Of a DNA stretch of 64,000 nt, positions 1 through 9,421 are shown piece by piece (within the stretch, counting starts at the first letter, position 1; every line of letters begins with the position of its first letter). Position numbers and translations under genes: made by a program. The notes under the pieces are model-generated. The model was not told the origin of the DNA. It saw only the letters and a program-made list of their open reading frames with translations, and did not search any database. The DNA is taken from NCBI GenBank assembly GCA_018402425.1, contig JAGYIZ010000005.1:1-64000 (forward strand), in the 5' to 3' direction. The DNA is from Candidatus Atribacteria bacterium (lineage in GTDB: Bacteria > Atribacterota > Phoenicimicrobiia > Phoenicimicrobiales > Stramentimicrobiaceae).

Positions 1-1
1 T

Positions 2-55
2 GAGATTTTGGATTCTATGAATGAGTATGGCAGACTGTCTGGATTATGGGAATAA
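2..55 (+). CDS. C-terminal end of an unidentified plus-strand gene (partial)
   Basis: The first bases stay open in one plus frame for 17 codons, ending in the residues EYGRLSGLWE and a TAA stop at 53-55. The composition looks like coding sequence. It would be convergent with ftsZ, and a perfect palindrome lies 16 bases after its stop. The rest of the gene is outside the window, so I cannot name it. It could also be a chance open stretch. Confidence 0.3.
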   Translation, partial: EILDSMNEYGRLSGLWE

Positions 56-70
56 GTATTCGGTGAATTT

Positions 71-121
71 GTTTATTTAACCATTACCACCTTCAAAGAA
101 GGTGGTAATGGTTAAATAAAC
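71..121. repeat. Perfect 24-bp inverted repeat, lone copy of the palindromic repeat module
   Basis: Two perfect 24-base arms (71-94 and 98-121) are separated by AAA. The arm reads GTTTATTTAACCATTACCAC followed by CTTC. It is the best-preserved version of the palindrome that ends the larger repeats at 1497-1545, 33309-33357 and 54283-54331. It lies between the end of an apparent plus-strand gene and the ftsZ stop, where it could act as a bidirectional terminator or mRNA 3' stabiliser. It lacks a strong T tract. Confidence 0.9.
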
Positions 122-133
122 TCCTCTGAATTT

Positions 134-1255
134 TTATCTATTTTTACGTAAAAAGGTTGGGATTTCTAAATCATTATAATCAACATCATTTTTTATAGTT
201 TCTTTATTTTCTTCTTTCTCTTTTACCGTTTCTATTGTTTCTTCTTTTGGCTGATTAACAATTCTTTCTTTAATGTTATTTTCCTCTTTTTCTTCAGAAG
301 ATAATTCATCAAAACCAGTTGCAATAACAGTAATTCGTAAATCTTCACCAAGAGCTTCATTGATTACTGCTCCAAATATGATATTTGCATCTGCATTAGC
401 AGCTTCCTGGACAATTTCCGCAGCCTGGTTGACTTCAAAGAGAGTCATATTTTTGCCACCGGAAATATTAAATAGTATACCTCTTGCATCTGTGATTTTA
501 GTCCCCAAAAGAGAACTATTTACAGCATTATGGGCAGCTTCGATAGCCCGATTTTCACCATTTGCCCTACCAATTCCCATAATAGCTGTCCCAGCATCTT
601 CCATAATCATTTTAACATCGGCAAAATCAACATTAATCAAACCGGGTTCAACAACAATCTCAGAAATTCCCTGAATTCCATGAAGTAATAATTCATCCGC
701 TACTTTAAAAGCTTCCAGAACTGGTGTATTCTCGGCAATGATTTGTAATAACCTATCATTTGGAATCACAATCAAAGTATCTACATACTCCTTGAGAAGC
801 TTAATTCCTTCTTCTGACTGCCTTTGCCTTTTTATACCTTCAAAAGTAAAAGGCTTTGTAACAACACCTACCGTTAAAGCGCCTAATTCTTTAGATATTT
901 GCGCAATAACAGGACTTCCGCCGGTACCGGTTCCTCCGCCCATACCGGCAGTTATAAATACCATATCAGATCCTTCTAAAGCCTTGCTGATTTTGTCTTT
1001 GTCTTCTTCGGCAGCTCTTTTACCTATTTCAGGGTTGGAACCACTGCCCAAGCCCATAGTAATTCTACTGCCTATCTGTATTTTTTGCTCCGCATTCGAA
1101 AGAGCCAACACCTGTGCATCTGTATTAGTAGAAATATATCTTACACCATTTATCTTCTCTTCAATCATTCGATTGACCGCATTTCCACCGCCACCGCCAA
1201 TTCCTATGACTTTGATGTCAACAAATGAACCGGGTCTCTCAGTTATATTATTCAA
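134..1255 (-). CDS. ftsZ: Cell division protein FtsZ
   Basis: Tubulin-like GTPase that polymerises into the Z-ring at midcell. With the start chosen here it is about 373 aa. The N-terminal glycine-rich nucleotide loop (GIGGGGGN) is at about residues 18-25 and the tubulin signature GGGTGTG at about 106-112. The T7-loop type NVDFAD segment that completes the neighbour's GTPase site follows. An acidic linker leads to the C-terminal partner-binding peptide IPTFLRK. After GGGTGTG the usual AAP is GSP here, a mild oddity. The frame is open to 1273, but those codons contain the ribosome-binding sequence GGAGGGAGG. The TTG at 1255, seven bases after it, is the likely start. No ftsA or ftsQ lies beside it. 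An intergenic repeat separates it from the upstream glycosyltransferase gene. Confidence 0.97.
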   Translation of the reverse strand: MNNITERPGSFVDIKVIGIGGGGGNAVNRMIEEKINGVRYISTNTDAQVLALSNAEQKIQIGSRITMGLGSGSNPEIGKRAAEEDKDKISKALEGSDMVFITAGMGGGTGTGGSPVIAQISKELGALTVGVVTKPFTFEGIKRQRQSEEGIKLLKEYVDTLIVIPNDRLLQIIAENTPVLEAFKVADELLLHGIQGISEIVVEPGLINVDFADVKMIMEDAGTAIMGIGRANGENRAIEAAHNAVNSSLLGTKITDARGILFNISGGKNMTLFEVNQAAEIVQEAANADANIIFGAVINEALGEDLRITVIATGFDELSSEEKEENNIKERIVNQPKEETIETVKEKEENKETIKNDVDYNDLEIPTFLRKNR

Positions 1256-1306
1256 AATTAATCCTCCCTCCAATTTTTGGTGGTAAATTTAGAAAATTAT
1301 TACAAA

Positions 1307-1545
1307 ATAAATATCGCACCCGCATAGCGGGTGGCTTTAAAAACCCCTAAAAGAGCTTTAACTTTTTAGCTCTTTTTCTTTCGATTTTTTATTTAGCCTT
1401 TAACTATAATATTTCTTAAGTAATCGTACTTCCAACTTTGGACTTCAGGTGAAAAATTGTCATCTAGCTACTCTTAATTTTTTTATAGTAAAACTGTTTA
1501 TCTAACCATTACCACCCTCTTAGAAGGTGGAAATGGTTAGATAAA
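1307..1545 (+). repeat. Intergenic modular repeat, copy A (full length)
   Basis: Fullest copy together with 54084-54331. It starts with TATCGCACCCGCATAGCGGG, containing a 7-bp hairpin at 1317-1333. A second small hairpin around AACCCCTAAAAGAGC follows, then a variable AT-rich middle. The shared box GGACTTCAGGTGAAAAATTG starts at 1440, and the long palindrome at 1497-1545 ends the element (TTTATCTAACCATT arm). It fills the space between the glycosyltransferase stop and ftsZ. Read on the transcribed minus strand, the palindrome comes first, about 50 bases after the stop. Confidence 0.85.
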
Positions 1546-1593
1546 AAATATATAAAATAGATCCTTAAACTAAAGTAAATAAAAGATGCTTAG

Positions 1594-2223
1594 TTAATCA
1601 GATTTTAATTGTTTTACAATGTCAAAATACATTTGTAACCTTTTTTTGGCACCTTCAACAAGACCATATTTTTCTTCTTTTATTCTTTGTGTTAAATTAT
1701 GTAACTTTACCTTGCTGACCCTATAGTCGTACTTTTTTACAATTTTAGTGATAGCTAACTCAAGACCATACTTTAGTAAATCCATATTGGGAATAGTATC
1801 AATAATTTGTCTTTTTATTGCTCTCTGTCCCGAAAGATAGGGCATTAAGAATTGGGGCAAATCCGTTAGTAATCTTCCCTGGGTAAAAATACCAATAGTC
1901 ATATCGGCAATATTTTCTCTAATGGGGTTTATTAAAGCATAAACATGTTCATTCTTTAATCCGATTAAATCAGCATCTAAAAACAACAATATATCTGAGT
2001 CAGTATTTTCAAATCCTCTTTTAATTGCCCCTCCCTTGCCAATATTTTCTTCCATCTGATAAACATCTACATTTAATCCCCGTGCAATAGCTACTGTATC
2101 GTCGGTTGAACCATCACTTACTACAATGACATCATTAATTTCGGGAACATTTTTTACTGTTTTAATTACATCTGCAATAGTAATTTCCTCATTGTAAGCA
2201 GGTATAATAACCGATATTTTCAT
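1594..2223 (-). CDS. Family 2 glycosyltransferase
   Basis: GT-A fold glycosyltransferase of 209 aa. The N-terminus has SVIIPAYNEE, then VVSDGSTDDT and the metal-binding FLDADL at about residue 80, which is the standard GT2 layout. There is no membrane segment, so it is probably a soluble enzyme using a nucleotide sugar. The acceptor cannot be read from the sequence. It is the last gene of the minus-strand run that begins with the translation and isoprenoid genes, 47 bases after ispG. A repeat element follows its stop. Polyprenyl-phosphate glycosylation is possible given the neighbours, but that is inference. Confidence 0.85.
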   Translation of the reverse strand: MKISVIIPAYNEEITIADVIKTVKNVPEINDVIVVSDGSTDDTVAIARGLNVDVYQMEENIGKGGAIKRGFENTDSDILLFLDADLIGLKNEHVYALINPIRENIADMTIGIFTQGRLLTDLPQFLMPYLSGQRAIKRQIIDTIPNMDLLKYGLELAITKIVKKYDYRVSKVKLHNLTQRIKEEKYGLVEGAKKRLQMYFDIVKQLKSD

Positions 2224-2270
2224 CTATCACCTTTTTTGGCAGTATTTTTATTAATATAAATAAATTTAAG

Positions 2271-3365
2271 CTAATCAACATTGAGAGTATTAATATTATT
2301 TTTAGAAATAGACCTAACCTCTTCTATCAACTTAGTAACAGCTTCTTCTTTGCTATACCGGCCAATTAATTGACCCTTTTTATAAAGCATGGCTTCTTGG
2401 TTATTAAAGGCAATTCCAATATCGGCAAATTTCGCCTCACCGGGACCGTTTACAACACAACCCATAATTGCAATAGTAAAAGGTTGATTGATATCCCGTA
2501 AATTACGTTCTATTTTTTTGCCAATATAATGAATATCAACCTTACATCTTCCACAGGTGGGACAGGAAATAATATTAATACCTCTTTTTCTGATTGTTAG
2601 TGAACGTAAAATATCATGTCCTACTAAAACTTCTTGAATAGGATTACCAGATAAAGACACTCTTATTGTATCACCAATCCCTTTATACAATAATATGCCA
2701 ATTCCTATTGCCGATTTTGTAATACCTTTTCTATCAAAACCAGCTTCTGTGATACCAATATGCAAAGGATAATCAGTTTTTTCAGCAATGATTTGATTTG
2801 CTTTGATGGTATCCATAACATCGCTTGATTTAATGGATAGAACAATATTATCATAGCTAATTTTTTCTAAAAAGGAAATCAAACGATCTGTTTCTTCAAC
2901 CATTGCTTTGAAATTTGGCTCACCGTACTTTTTCATAATGCTTTTATCAAGTGAACCAGAATTTACCCCAAAACGAATCATAATATTTTTTTCCCGGGCC
3001 TCTTCAATAATATGAACTATTTGGGATTCTTGCTTTATATTACCCGGATTAATCCTTATACCGTCAACATTATTTTTTATTGCCTCTATGGCTATAGTGG
3101 AGTTAAAATGTATGTCAGCCATAATAGGAATATGAGTTTTTTCTTTGATAGTTGGAATAAAACGACATGAATCAATATCGGGAATAGCAATCCGAATCAA
3201 ATCACATCCAGCTGATTCTAATTGTTTAATTTGTTTAATAGTTGTTTTAGTATCTTTAATATTACAGTTGGTCATGGATTGTACAGAAACAGGATGGTTT
3301 CCACCAATTTTTAAGCTACCAATTTCTACAATTTTACTTTTTCTTCTATTAATATTTTCAGACAT
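2271..3365 (-). CDS. ispG: 4-hydroxy-3-methylbut-2-enyl diphosphate synthase IspG (GcpE)
   Basis: Iron-sulfur enzyme that converts MEcPP to HMBPP in the MEP isoprenoid pathway. It is 364 aa, the compact bacterial form. The N-terminal TIM barrel begins around GGNHPVSVQSMTNC, with DIHFN at about residue 86. The C-terminal 4Fe-4S part carries CPTCGRC and later GCVVNGPGE, supplying the cluster cysteines and glutamate. It lies 16 bases after rseP and in the same run as dxr and uppS; ispH is elsewhere in the window, at 35.2-36.0 kb. The ATG start matches the family N-terminus with its RRKS basic stretch. Confidence 0.97.
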   Translation of the reverse strand: MSENINRRKSKIVEIGSLKIGGNHPVSVQSMTNCNIKDTKTTIKQIKQLESAGCDLIRIAIPDIDSCRFIPTIKEKTHIPIMADIHFNSTIAIEAIKNNVDGIRINPGNIKQESQIVHIIEEAREKNIMIRFGVNSGSLDKSIMKKYGEPNFKAMVEETDRLISFLEKISYDNIVLSIKSSDVMDTIKANQIIAEKTDYPLHIGITEAGFDRKGITKSAIGIGILLYKGIGDTIRVSLSGNPIQEVLVGHDILRSLTIRKRGINIISCPTCGRCKVDIHYIGKKIERNLRDINQPFTIAIMGCVVNGPGEAKFADIGIAFNNQEAMLYKKGQLIGRYSKEEAVTKLIEEVRSISKNNINTLNVD

Positions 3366-3381
3366 TATTTAATCCTAATTA

Positions 3382-4443
3382 TTATTCTGTAAAAATTCTT
3401 AAAATATCTTGATAGGTTGCGATTAGGAAAATCATAACAACCAATGCAAGACCGACAATATAAATAAAATTAACGTGTTCAGGTTCAAGTGGTTTACCCC
3501 TGATTTTTTCGATTGCTAACAAGACAATTTGTCCACCATCCAATATTGGGATAGGGAAGAGATTGATAATTCCTAAAAAAATATTTATTACTGCTGTAAA
3601 AAATAACAAGTTCAAAAAGCCAACTTGTGCTGCTTCTCCGGCCATTTGAGCAATCCCCAATGGACCAGCGAGTTCTATAGGCATTTTTCCTGTGAACATT
3701 TCCAAAAATCCTCTTCCAATCAAACGGATTATTTCACCAACCATTTCTATAGACTTGCTGACTGACTGTAAAAAAGTTAGGTTTTTTATATTAACCTCAA
3801 GGGTAATACCTATCATAGCCCTTTCGTATTCAGCATTGTATTCTGGAACAACTTTAGTTTCGAAGAAATCATTATTTCGCCTAAGGCGTATTGTAATCAT
3901 TTCCTCTTTTTTTTGATTAATAATCTCTGAGATTTCTTCAGCATTTTCTATTATGGTTGAATCGATAGATACTATCTTATCACCACTTAAAATGCCAGCT
4001 TTTGTTGCAGGACTTTCGTCAGCAACATTACTAATGGTGTTTGATACTTGTGCTATTCCAGAAAAGTAGAAAACAATTATTAGCAATAATAATGCCAAAA
4101 CAATATTCATAATAGGGCCATTTACTATTACAGAAGCTCTGACAAAAAATGATTTTTTGTCAAATCTTTGCTTTTCGGGAATATATTCTTCTGTCGATAT
4201 ATCTTTATTTTCATAATTTTCGTTATTTGCCATTTCCCCTGCCATCTTAACATATCCACCAAATGGAAATAAGCATAATATATATTCCGTTCCCTTCCAG
4301 AAAAAACCGGCAATTTTTGGTCCGAAACCTAAAGAGAAACGAAAAACTTTTATTCCTGATAATTTTGCTGTTATAAAATGACCAAATTCATGAAAAAGAA
4401 TAGCTATTCCCAGAACAAAAATAAAGGCTAATATGGTCAACAA
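3382..4443 (-). CDS. rseP: RIP metalloprotease RseP (site-2 protease)
   Basis: Membrane zinc protease of 353 aa that cleaves substrates within the membrane, typically anti-sigma factors and leftover signal peptides. The zinc motif HEFGH is in the first membrane helix at about residues 18-22. One PDZ domain lies roughly at 130-205. The second active-site motif NLFPIPILDGG is at about residue 293, followed by the last membrane segments. The start is a TTG preceded by AGAGGAG. It lies between dxr and ispG, the usual dxr-rseP order. A second site-2 protease without a PDZ domain is encoded at 39.8 kb. Confidence 0.95.
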   Translation of the reverse strand: MLTILAFIFVLGIAILFHEFGHFITAKLSGIKVFRFSLGFGPKIAGFFWKGTEYILCLFPFGGYVKMAGEMANNENYENKDISTEEYIPEKQRFDKKSFFVRASVIVNGPIMNIVLALLLLIIVFYFSGIAQVSNTISNVADESPATKAGILSGDKIVSIDSTIIENAEEISEIINQKKEEMITIRLRRNNDFFETKVVPEYNAEYERAMIGITLEVNIKNLTFLQSVSKSIEMVGEIIRLIGRGFLEMFTGKMPIELAGPLGIAQMAGEAAQVGFLNLLFFTAVINIFLGIINLFPIPILDGGQIVLLAIEKIRGKPLEPEHVNFIYIVGLALVVMIFLIATYQDILRIFTE

Positions 4444-4496
4444 TTTCTATGTCTCCTCTTAATTAATGGTTTGTTTATTATTTATTTAGCTATCTG

Positions 4497-5663
4497 TCAA
4501 TTTTTATTTTCGGTGCAAAATTGGCTTGTCAGCCTTCTAGTTTCCCGATCCTGATAGATAATATCTTGTATGCTAGGATTTGTTTTATTATTATGTTTAT
4601 TTATTACTTTTGATACAATATTTATAATTTCTTTAAATTTTAATCCTTGATTTAAAAAAGCATTAACAGCAACTTCATTTGCTGCATTTAGTGCTGCAGG
4701 AAAAGTGCCCCCCTGTCTAATTGCTTCATAACAAAGATCAACACTGGGAAATCTTTTAGAGTCAAGCTTTTTAAAAGTTAGTTGACCAATTTTTGCCAAA
4801 TTAAGTCTAGATAGGTTACTTTTAACTCTTTTTGGATAATGTAAAGCAAAATGGATAGGGATACGCATATCGTGGTTACTTAGTTGAGCAATCATACTAC
4901 CATCTTCGTATTGAACCAGGGCATGAATATAACTTTGAGGGTGAACTAATATTTCAATTTTGTTAAGAGAAATATTAAAAAGCCAATAAGCTTCAATAAC
5001 TTCAAGGCCTTTATTCATTAAAGTTGCTGAATCGATTGTTACCTTATTTCCCATTTGCCAATTGGGATGGTTTAGAGCTTCCTCTACTGAGACAGTATCT
5101 AGAGCAGCTTCTTTTAAATTATAAAATGGCCCTCCTGATGCAGTAATAATAATTTTTTCGATGTTATTATAAAATTGTGGCTGAATGCACTGCAATATTC
5201 CGCTATGCTCACTGTCAATAGGAACTATCTTTATGTCATTTCTTTTTGCTTCCTCCATGAGTATTTCTCCGGCAGAAACTACTATCTCTTTGTTTGCCAG
5301 ACAAATCTCTTTTTTGGCATTGATTGCTTCGATTACAGGCTTTAAAGCATTCATGCCAGCAATTGCAACAACTACCATGTCAATTTCTTTTATGGTGGAT
5401 ATTTTACTAAGTCCATAGTCCCCATACAGTATATTGCAATTATTTTTATTTGCTAATTTATTTTTTAATTCCTTAGCTAACTTATCATCTTTTACTACTA
5501 CATATTTAGGCTTAAATTGATCAATTTGTGTTTTTAATAAATCAACATTTTTCCAGGCCGATAAAGCAATAACTTCAAAACTTTCTGGTTCATTTTGAAT
5601 TACCTCTAAGGTTTGTTTCCCTACAGAACCAGTTGATCCTAATATTGTTATACATTTTTTCAT
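4497..5663 (-). CDS. dxr: 1-deoxy-D-xylulose 5-phosphate reductoisomerase
   Basis: NADPH-dependent enzyme making MEP from DXP, the first committed MEP pathway step. It is 388 aa, of family length. The Rossmann motif GSTGSVGKQT is at about residues 9-18. The catalytic flexible region includes PIDSEHSGILQ and later GNKVTIDSATLMNKGLE, which hold the metal- and substrate-binding residues. The ATG start directly precedes the cofactor motif, as in the family. It lies between cdsA and rseP in the cluster uppS-cdsA-dxr-rseP-ispG, which couples isoprenoid and phospholipid precursor synthesis. Confidence 0.97.
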   Translation of the reverse strand: MKKCITILGSTGSVGKQTLEVIQNEPESFEVIALSAWKNVDLLKTQIDQFKPKYVVVKDDKLAKELKNKLANKNNCNILYGDYGLSKISTIKEIDMVVVAIAGMNALKPVIEAINAKKEICLANKEIVVSAGEILMEEAKRNDIKIVPIDSEHSGILQCIQPQFYNNIEKIIITASGGPFYNLKEAALDTVSVEEALNHPNWQMGNKVTIDSATLMNKGLEVIEAYWLFNISLNKIEILVHPQSYIHALVQYEDGSMIAQLSNHDMRIPIHFALHYPKRVKSNLSRLNLAKIGQLTFKKLDSKRFPSVDLCYEAIRQGGTFPAALNAANEVAVNAFLNQGLKFKEIINIVSKVINKHNNKTNPSIQDIIYQDRETRRLTSQFCTENKN

Positions 5664-5703
5664 AAAAATAATTTTTACTCCATTTTTTTTAACAAAAATA
5701 ACT

Positions 5704-6513
5704 TTAACTAAGATAATTTAGACAAAAATATAAAATCGGTACTGAGAATAAAATACTATCCATACAATCTAGCACTCCACCATGGCCGGGTATTAATTTA
5801 CCAGAGTCTTTAACATCGAAATTTCTTTTAATTATTGATTCAAATAAATCACCCGCTTGGCCACAAATAGCAGAAATCAAACCTAGGGTGAACAGCATTA
5901 AGGGATGCAAGGGTAGCAAAAAATAAAAAGCTATTCCACAAATAGAGCCACCCAAAATCCCGCCAATAGAACCCTCCAATGTTTTGTTAGGGCTAATGTT
6001 TGGAAAAATATGTTTTTTTCCAAAGTTAATACCTACAATATATGCCATTGTATCACTCATCCAGGTTGTGAATAAAGCAAAAATTATAAATAAATTACCG
6101 TCCGTTAAGCTTCTAATATCAATTAAAAAGGACAACAAATGTCCAATATATATAGCAATAAATATAGTTGTTGCTATGTTAATAACCATGTATTTTTTGT
6201 TAGCTTTCAGTAAAAAGTGTTCTATGAAAATAAGCAATATAATTATTGTGAATAGTAAATTACCATTAAGAAAAAACGTTTCCGGTATAGTTCTTCTAAA
6301 TAAAAAAAATAATGATGCCGCTATTCCAAGAATTAGGGAAGGATTATATTTGCTTTTAAAAATATTCCATAGTTCAATAGTACCTATAATTGCCAATAAA
6401 GCAATTATTGAATGAAAAATTACTCCACCTAAATGAATAACAAGTAGCACAAAAGGCACACCGATCACAATAGTAAATGTTCGGGTTTTTATCTTTTCAA
6501 ATTTCTCCCCCAA
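5704..6513 (-). CDS. cdsA: Phosphatidate cytidylyltransferase CdsA
   Basis: Integral membrane enzyme that makes CDP-diacylglycerol from phosphatidate and CTP. It is 269 aa with about seven or eight membrane segments. The family signature near the C-terminus is present ([18 protein letters not shown]). The end of that signature reads LDCMDS where the family has LDRMDS, so a normally invariant arginine is cysteine (codon TGT, one transition from CGT). The TTG start has GGGTGAG just upstream and overlaps the end of uppS by 17 bases. Its product feeds phospholipid synthesis together with plsY (15.6 kb). Confidence 0.94.
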   Translation of the reverse strand: MGEKFEKIKTRTFTIVIGVPFVLLVIHLGGVIFHSIIALLAIIGTIELWNIFKSKYNPSLILGIAASLFFLFRRTIPETFFLNGNLLFTIIILLIFIEHFLLKANKKYMVINIATTIFIAIYIGHLLSFLIDIRSLTDGNLFIIFALFTTWMSDTMAYIVGINFGKKHIFPNISPNKTLEGSIGGILGGSICGIAFYFLLPLHPLMLFTLGLISAICGQAGDLFESIIKRNFDVKDSGKLIPGHGGVLDCMDSILFSVPILYFCLNYLS

Positions 6514-7205
6514 ATTTTCTCACCCTTTTTTCATAATCATTAAAAGCTCTCCATAAATCTTTTTTAGAAAAATCCGGCCAGAATGTTTTTGTAAACCACA
6601 ACTCCGTATATGCTATTTGCCATAAAAGAAAATTGCTGATCCTCTTTTCCCCTCCTGTGCGGATTAGTAAATCAGGATCAGGGATATTTGTCGTAAAAAG
6701 ATTTTGATTTCCAGTATTCATTTTTTTTACCATATTGAGAAGGTTCTAGATTATTTTTTTAAATTGTTGATAGATTGATTGGAATGCATGGCATAACTCT
6801 GATCATTCTCCATAATTAATAGCAATATTTAGAATAAGTTTATAATTTTTTGTGTTGCATTTTCCCTAAATTACTCATTGATGATTTCAATTTTTTCGGA
6901 TAAAGGTAATTCGGTCGCAATAAAATTAACTTTTAATCTGGTTTCGATAAGATTTCCAACACTCTCAATAACCCAGCGGAATAAATTCATTATTATTGAG
7001 TAATTTCTCTTTCTGATCTTTTCAATTTCAAGTGGAAAAACAGAAAGTTAACACGCCTTTAATGATTCAGCAATATTCATTCTTATCGTTTTCACTCCAG
7101 CGTTGTGACAACCGTCTTGGAAGATTGTTTTTAGCCCATCTTCTATTTCATCCATTATAATCGCTAATGATTAAGGTATTAGTTTATATTTTTTGATTAT
7201 TATTT
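6497..7205 (-). pseudogene. uppS: Isoprenyl transferase UppS, frame-disrupted
   Basis: Cis-prenyltransferase that makes undecaprenyl diphosphate, the wall lipid carrier. The C-terminal 78 codons (6497-6733) are open and typical: [19 protein letters not shown], then [12 protein letters not shown]. The upstream part is recognisable in three frames. Near 7160-7170 a one-base addition turns MDEIEDG into MDGNRRWAK, the catalytic aspartate motif, and the following stretch then reads AGVKTIR. Several other single-base shifts and internal stops follow. The exact start is unclear because no clean ATG was found before the HLAIIMDG segment. Read error is more likely than gene loss, since the gene is essential and its neighbours are intact. 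Confidence 0.85.
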
Positions 7206-7251
7206 AAATTATTATTGGTTTTTTCAGCATTTTTACCTTTATTGTTTTTAT

Positions 7252-7316
7252 AAAAAAACCCCCATTTTATTCTAAAAAATAATTCAATATTTATAACTAC
7301 AATAGGTAAAAGGGGG
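7252..7316 (-). terminator. Terminator-like hairpin after frr
   Basis: On the minus strand CCCCCTTTT (around 7307-7316) can pair with AAAATGGGGG (7259-7268), and a run of seven T follows (7258-7252). The loop is long, about 40 bases, so it may be an attenuator rather than a strong terminator. It lies about 110 bases after the frr stop and before uppS. Confidence 0.5.
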
Positions 7317-7422
7317 AATAATTAATATATTCAATATTCAATAGCTATTTTATATAATTTTTTACATACCTCCAGTTGGTAATTAATATTAAAAAATAAA
7401 AAATGATAGAAATAGTTTATTT

Positions 7423-7983
7423 TTAGACTTTCATTATTTCTGCTTCTTTTTCTTTATAAATTTCATCTATTTCTTTTATGTAGTGGTCTGTTAAGTCCTG
7501 AACTTCTTTGAATACTTCTTTGCTTTGGTCTTCGGATATTTCACTGTTTTTTTCCAATTTTTTTATTTTATCGTTAATATCTCTTCTGATATTTCTAATA
7601 GCAACCTTAGAAGATTCTATCTCTTTTTTTACTATTTTAACTATATCTTTTCTTCTGTCTTCCGTCATAGGAGGAATTGAAAGACGTATAACGGTACCAT
7701 CATTATTAGGTGTTAGTCCCAGGTCTTCTTTCCATATAGCTTTTTCTACATCATTAACAGAACTCTTATCCCATGGCTGGATAACAATCAAATCAGCCTC
7801 GGGAATAGATATATTGGCAATTTCTTTTAAAGGAGTCGGAATACCATAATACTCTACTTTGATGTTTTCTACTAATGCAGATGAAGCTCTACCTGTCCTG
7901 ATATGAGACAGTTCGTCTCTAATTATTTGAATAGCTTTTTTCATTTTATGCTTAGCTTCTTTTAATAGTTCATTTACCATCAT
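7423..7983 (-). CDS. frr: Ribosome recycling factor
   Basis: Cytoplasmic factor that, with EF-G, splits the post-termination ribosome. It is 186 aa, standard length. The three-helix-bundle protein begins ELLKEAKHKMKKAIQ and has the conserved HIRTGRAS at about residues 27-34. The second domain contains YYGIPTPLKEIANIS. The C-terminal helix has the usual DDHYIKEIDEI-type pattern. Its start shares one base with the pyrH stop (TAATG), so the two are translationally coupled. The order rpsB-tsf-pyrH-frr is the classic one. Confidence 0.97.
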   Translation of the reverse strand: MMVNELLKEAKHKMKKAIQIIRDELSHIRTGRASSALVENIKVEYYGIPTPLKEIANISIPEADLIVIQPWDKSSVNDVEKAIWKEDLGLTPNNDGTVIRLSIPPMTEDRRKDIVKIVKKEIESSKVAIRNIRRDINDKIKKLEKNSEISEDQSKEVFKEVQDLTDHYIKEIDEIYKEKEAEIMKV

Positions 7984-8708
7984 TAGTCCCCCTTTACGAT
8001 TGTTCCGATAGGTTCGCCTAAAATAACTTTTTTTATATTCCCGGGTAAATTTAGATTAAAAACAATTACAGGAACATTGTTTTCCATACACAATGAAATG
8101 GATGTAGCATCCATAACTCTTAAATTTTTATTTAGAAAATCAAGAAAACTTATTTTTTTGTATTTCAATGCATTCGCATTTAAAAGCGGATCTGACTCAT
8201 AAATACCATCTACTTTAGTTGCTTTAAGTATTGCATCGGCTTCTAACTCGATAGCCCTTAATGCAGCAGCAGTGTCGGTTGTAAAAAAGGGATGTCCCGT
8301 ACCTGCTGCCAAGATAATAATCCTATCTTTTTCTAAATGTCTGATAGCCCTTCTCCTGATATAAGGTTCGGCAATAGCTTTCATTTCAATAGCGGTCTGA
8401 ACTCTTGTTTCAATATTAAGCTTTTCTAATGAATCTTGTAAGGCAAGAGCATTAATAACAGTGCCAAGCATTCCCATATAATCAGCAGATGCCTGATTAA
8501 TTCCTTTCTTGCTTGCTTCTCTTCCTCGAAAAATGTTTCCGCCCCCAATAACAATTGCAATCTGTATTCCCATCTGTTTTATATCGGCTAATTCTTTTGA
8601 AATAAATTTAACACGTCCAACATCAATTCCTCCTTTTCTTCCTTCAGAAAAGGATTCACCACCTAATTTTAACAGTATTCTTTTATAAATAGGGTTATTT
8701 TTATTCAT
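7983..8708 (-). CDS. pyrH: Uridylate kinase PyrH
   Basis: Bacterial UMP kinase of the amino-acid-kinase family, converting UMP to UDP with ATP. It is 241 aa. The N-terminal ATP/phosphate loop is KLGGESF at about residues 14-20. GGGNIFRGR follows at about 57-65, and [16 protein letters not shown] holds the UMP-contact region. The hexameric enzyme is normally regulated by GTP and UTP. It lies 78 bases after tsf and overlaps frr by one base. Confidence 0.97.
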   Translation of the reverse strand: MNKNNPIYKRILLKLGGESFSEGRKGGIDVGRVKFISKELADIKQMGIQIAIVIGGGNIFRGREASKKGINQASADYMGMLGTVINALALQDSLEKLNIETRVQTAIEMKAIAEPYIRRRAIRHLEKDRIIILAAGTGHPFFTTDTAAALRAIELEADAILKATKVDGIYESDPLLNANALKYKKISFLDFLNKNLRVMDATSISLCMENNVPVIVFNLNLPGNIKKVILGEPIGTIVKGD

Positions 8709-8786
8709 TTTCTCTAATTATTGTTTAGAATTATAAGATATGTTAACTATTTTAAAGGTTTTTCAATAATCATTCTATCCCTCGAT

Positions 8787-9380
8787 CTATTCTCCAAGTT
8801 TAAATCTAGCAAATCTTTTAACTATAATGTTTTCTTTAAGCTTAGCTATTGCTTCTAAAACCAGTTGATTGACTGTCTTTTCAGGCTCGCGTATGTATTC
8901 TTGTTCCAACAAGCAAATCTCCTTAAAGTATTTATTAAGCTTACCTTCAACTATATTGTCTAGAACTTTTTGAGGTTTATTTAGATTTTCTGCCTGGCCA
9001 TAATAAACTTCTTTTTCTTTGCTTACAACTTCTTCCGGGACTTCTTCACGCTTAATGTACTTTGGATTGGATGCTGCAATTTGAAGCGTAATATTTTTTG
9101 CCAATTCATTAAATTCTGGGGTTTTTGCGACAAAATCTGTTTCACAATTTATTTCCAACAATACCCCTACTTTTCCATTTAAATGTATATAAGAGGCAAT
9201 TAACCCATTTGAAGCTTTACGACCAAATTTAGAACTTGCTGATTGAATGCCTTTTTTACGGAGATAATCAACTGCTTTTTCTAAATCTCCATTAGTTTGG
9301 GTTAAGGCTTTTTTACAATCCATCATGCCCGCAGTTGTTTTATCTCTTAGTTCTTTCACTAGTTTAGCGCTAATACTCAT
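8787..9380 (-). CDS. tsf: Elongation factor Ts
   Basis: Nucleotide exchange factor for EF-Tu. It is 197 aa, the short form with one core dimerisation unit as in Thermus-like proteins. The N-terminal UBA-like domain has LRDKTTAGMMDCKKAL at about residues 11-26. The catalytic TDFVAKTPEF lies at about 81-90 and contains the Asp-Phe pair that enters EF-Tu. The ATG start follows AAAGGAG. It lies 41 bases after rpsB in the same transcription unit. Confidence 0.97.
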   Translation of the reverse strand: MSISAKLVKELRDKTTAGMMDCKKALTQTNGDLEKAVDYLRKKGIQSASSKFGRKASNGLIASYIHLNGKVGVLLEINCETDFVAKTPEFNELAKNITLQIAASNPKYIKREEVPEEVVSKEKEVYYGQAENLNKPQKVLDNIVEGKLNKYFKEICLLEQEYIREPEKTVNQLVLEAIAKLKENIIVKRFARFKLGE

Positions 9381-9421
9381 CTTCTTTCAATCTCCTTTAA
9401 GTTAACATATATTGTTTAAAA

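Noticed and set aside
273-1286. Long plus-strand frames opposite ftsZ, hslU, topA, dxr and pta
   Set aside because: They mirror strong minus-strand genes, lack ribosome-binding sites and show no family motifs.
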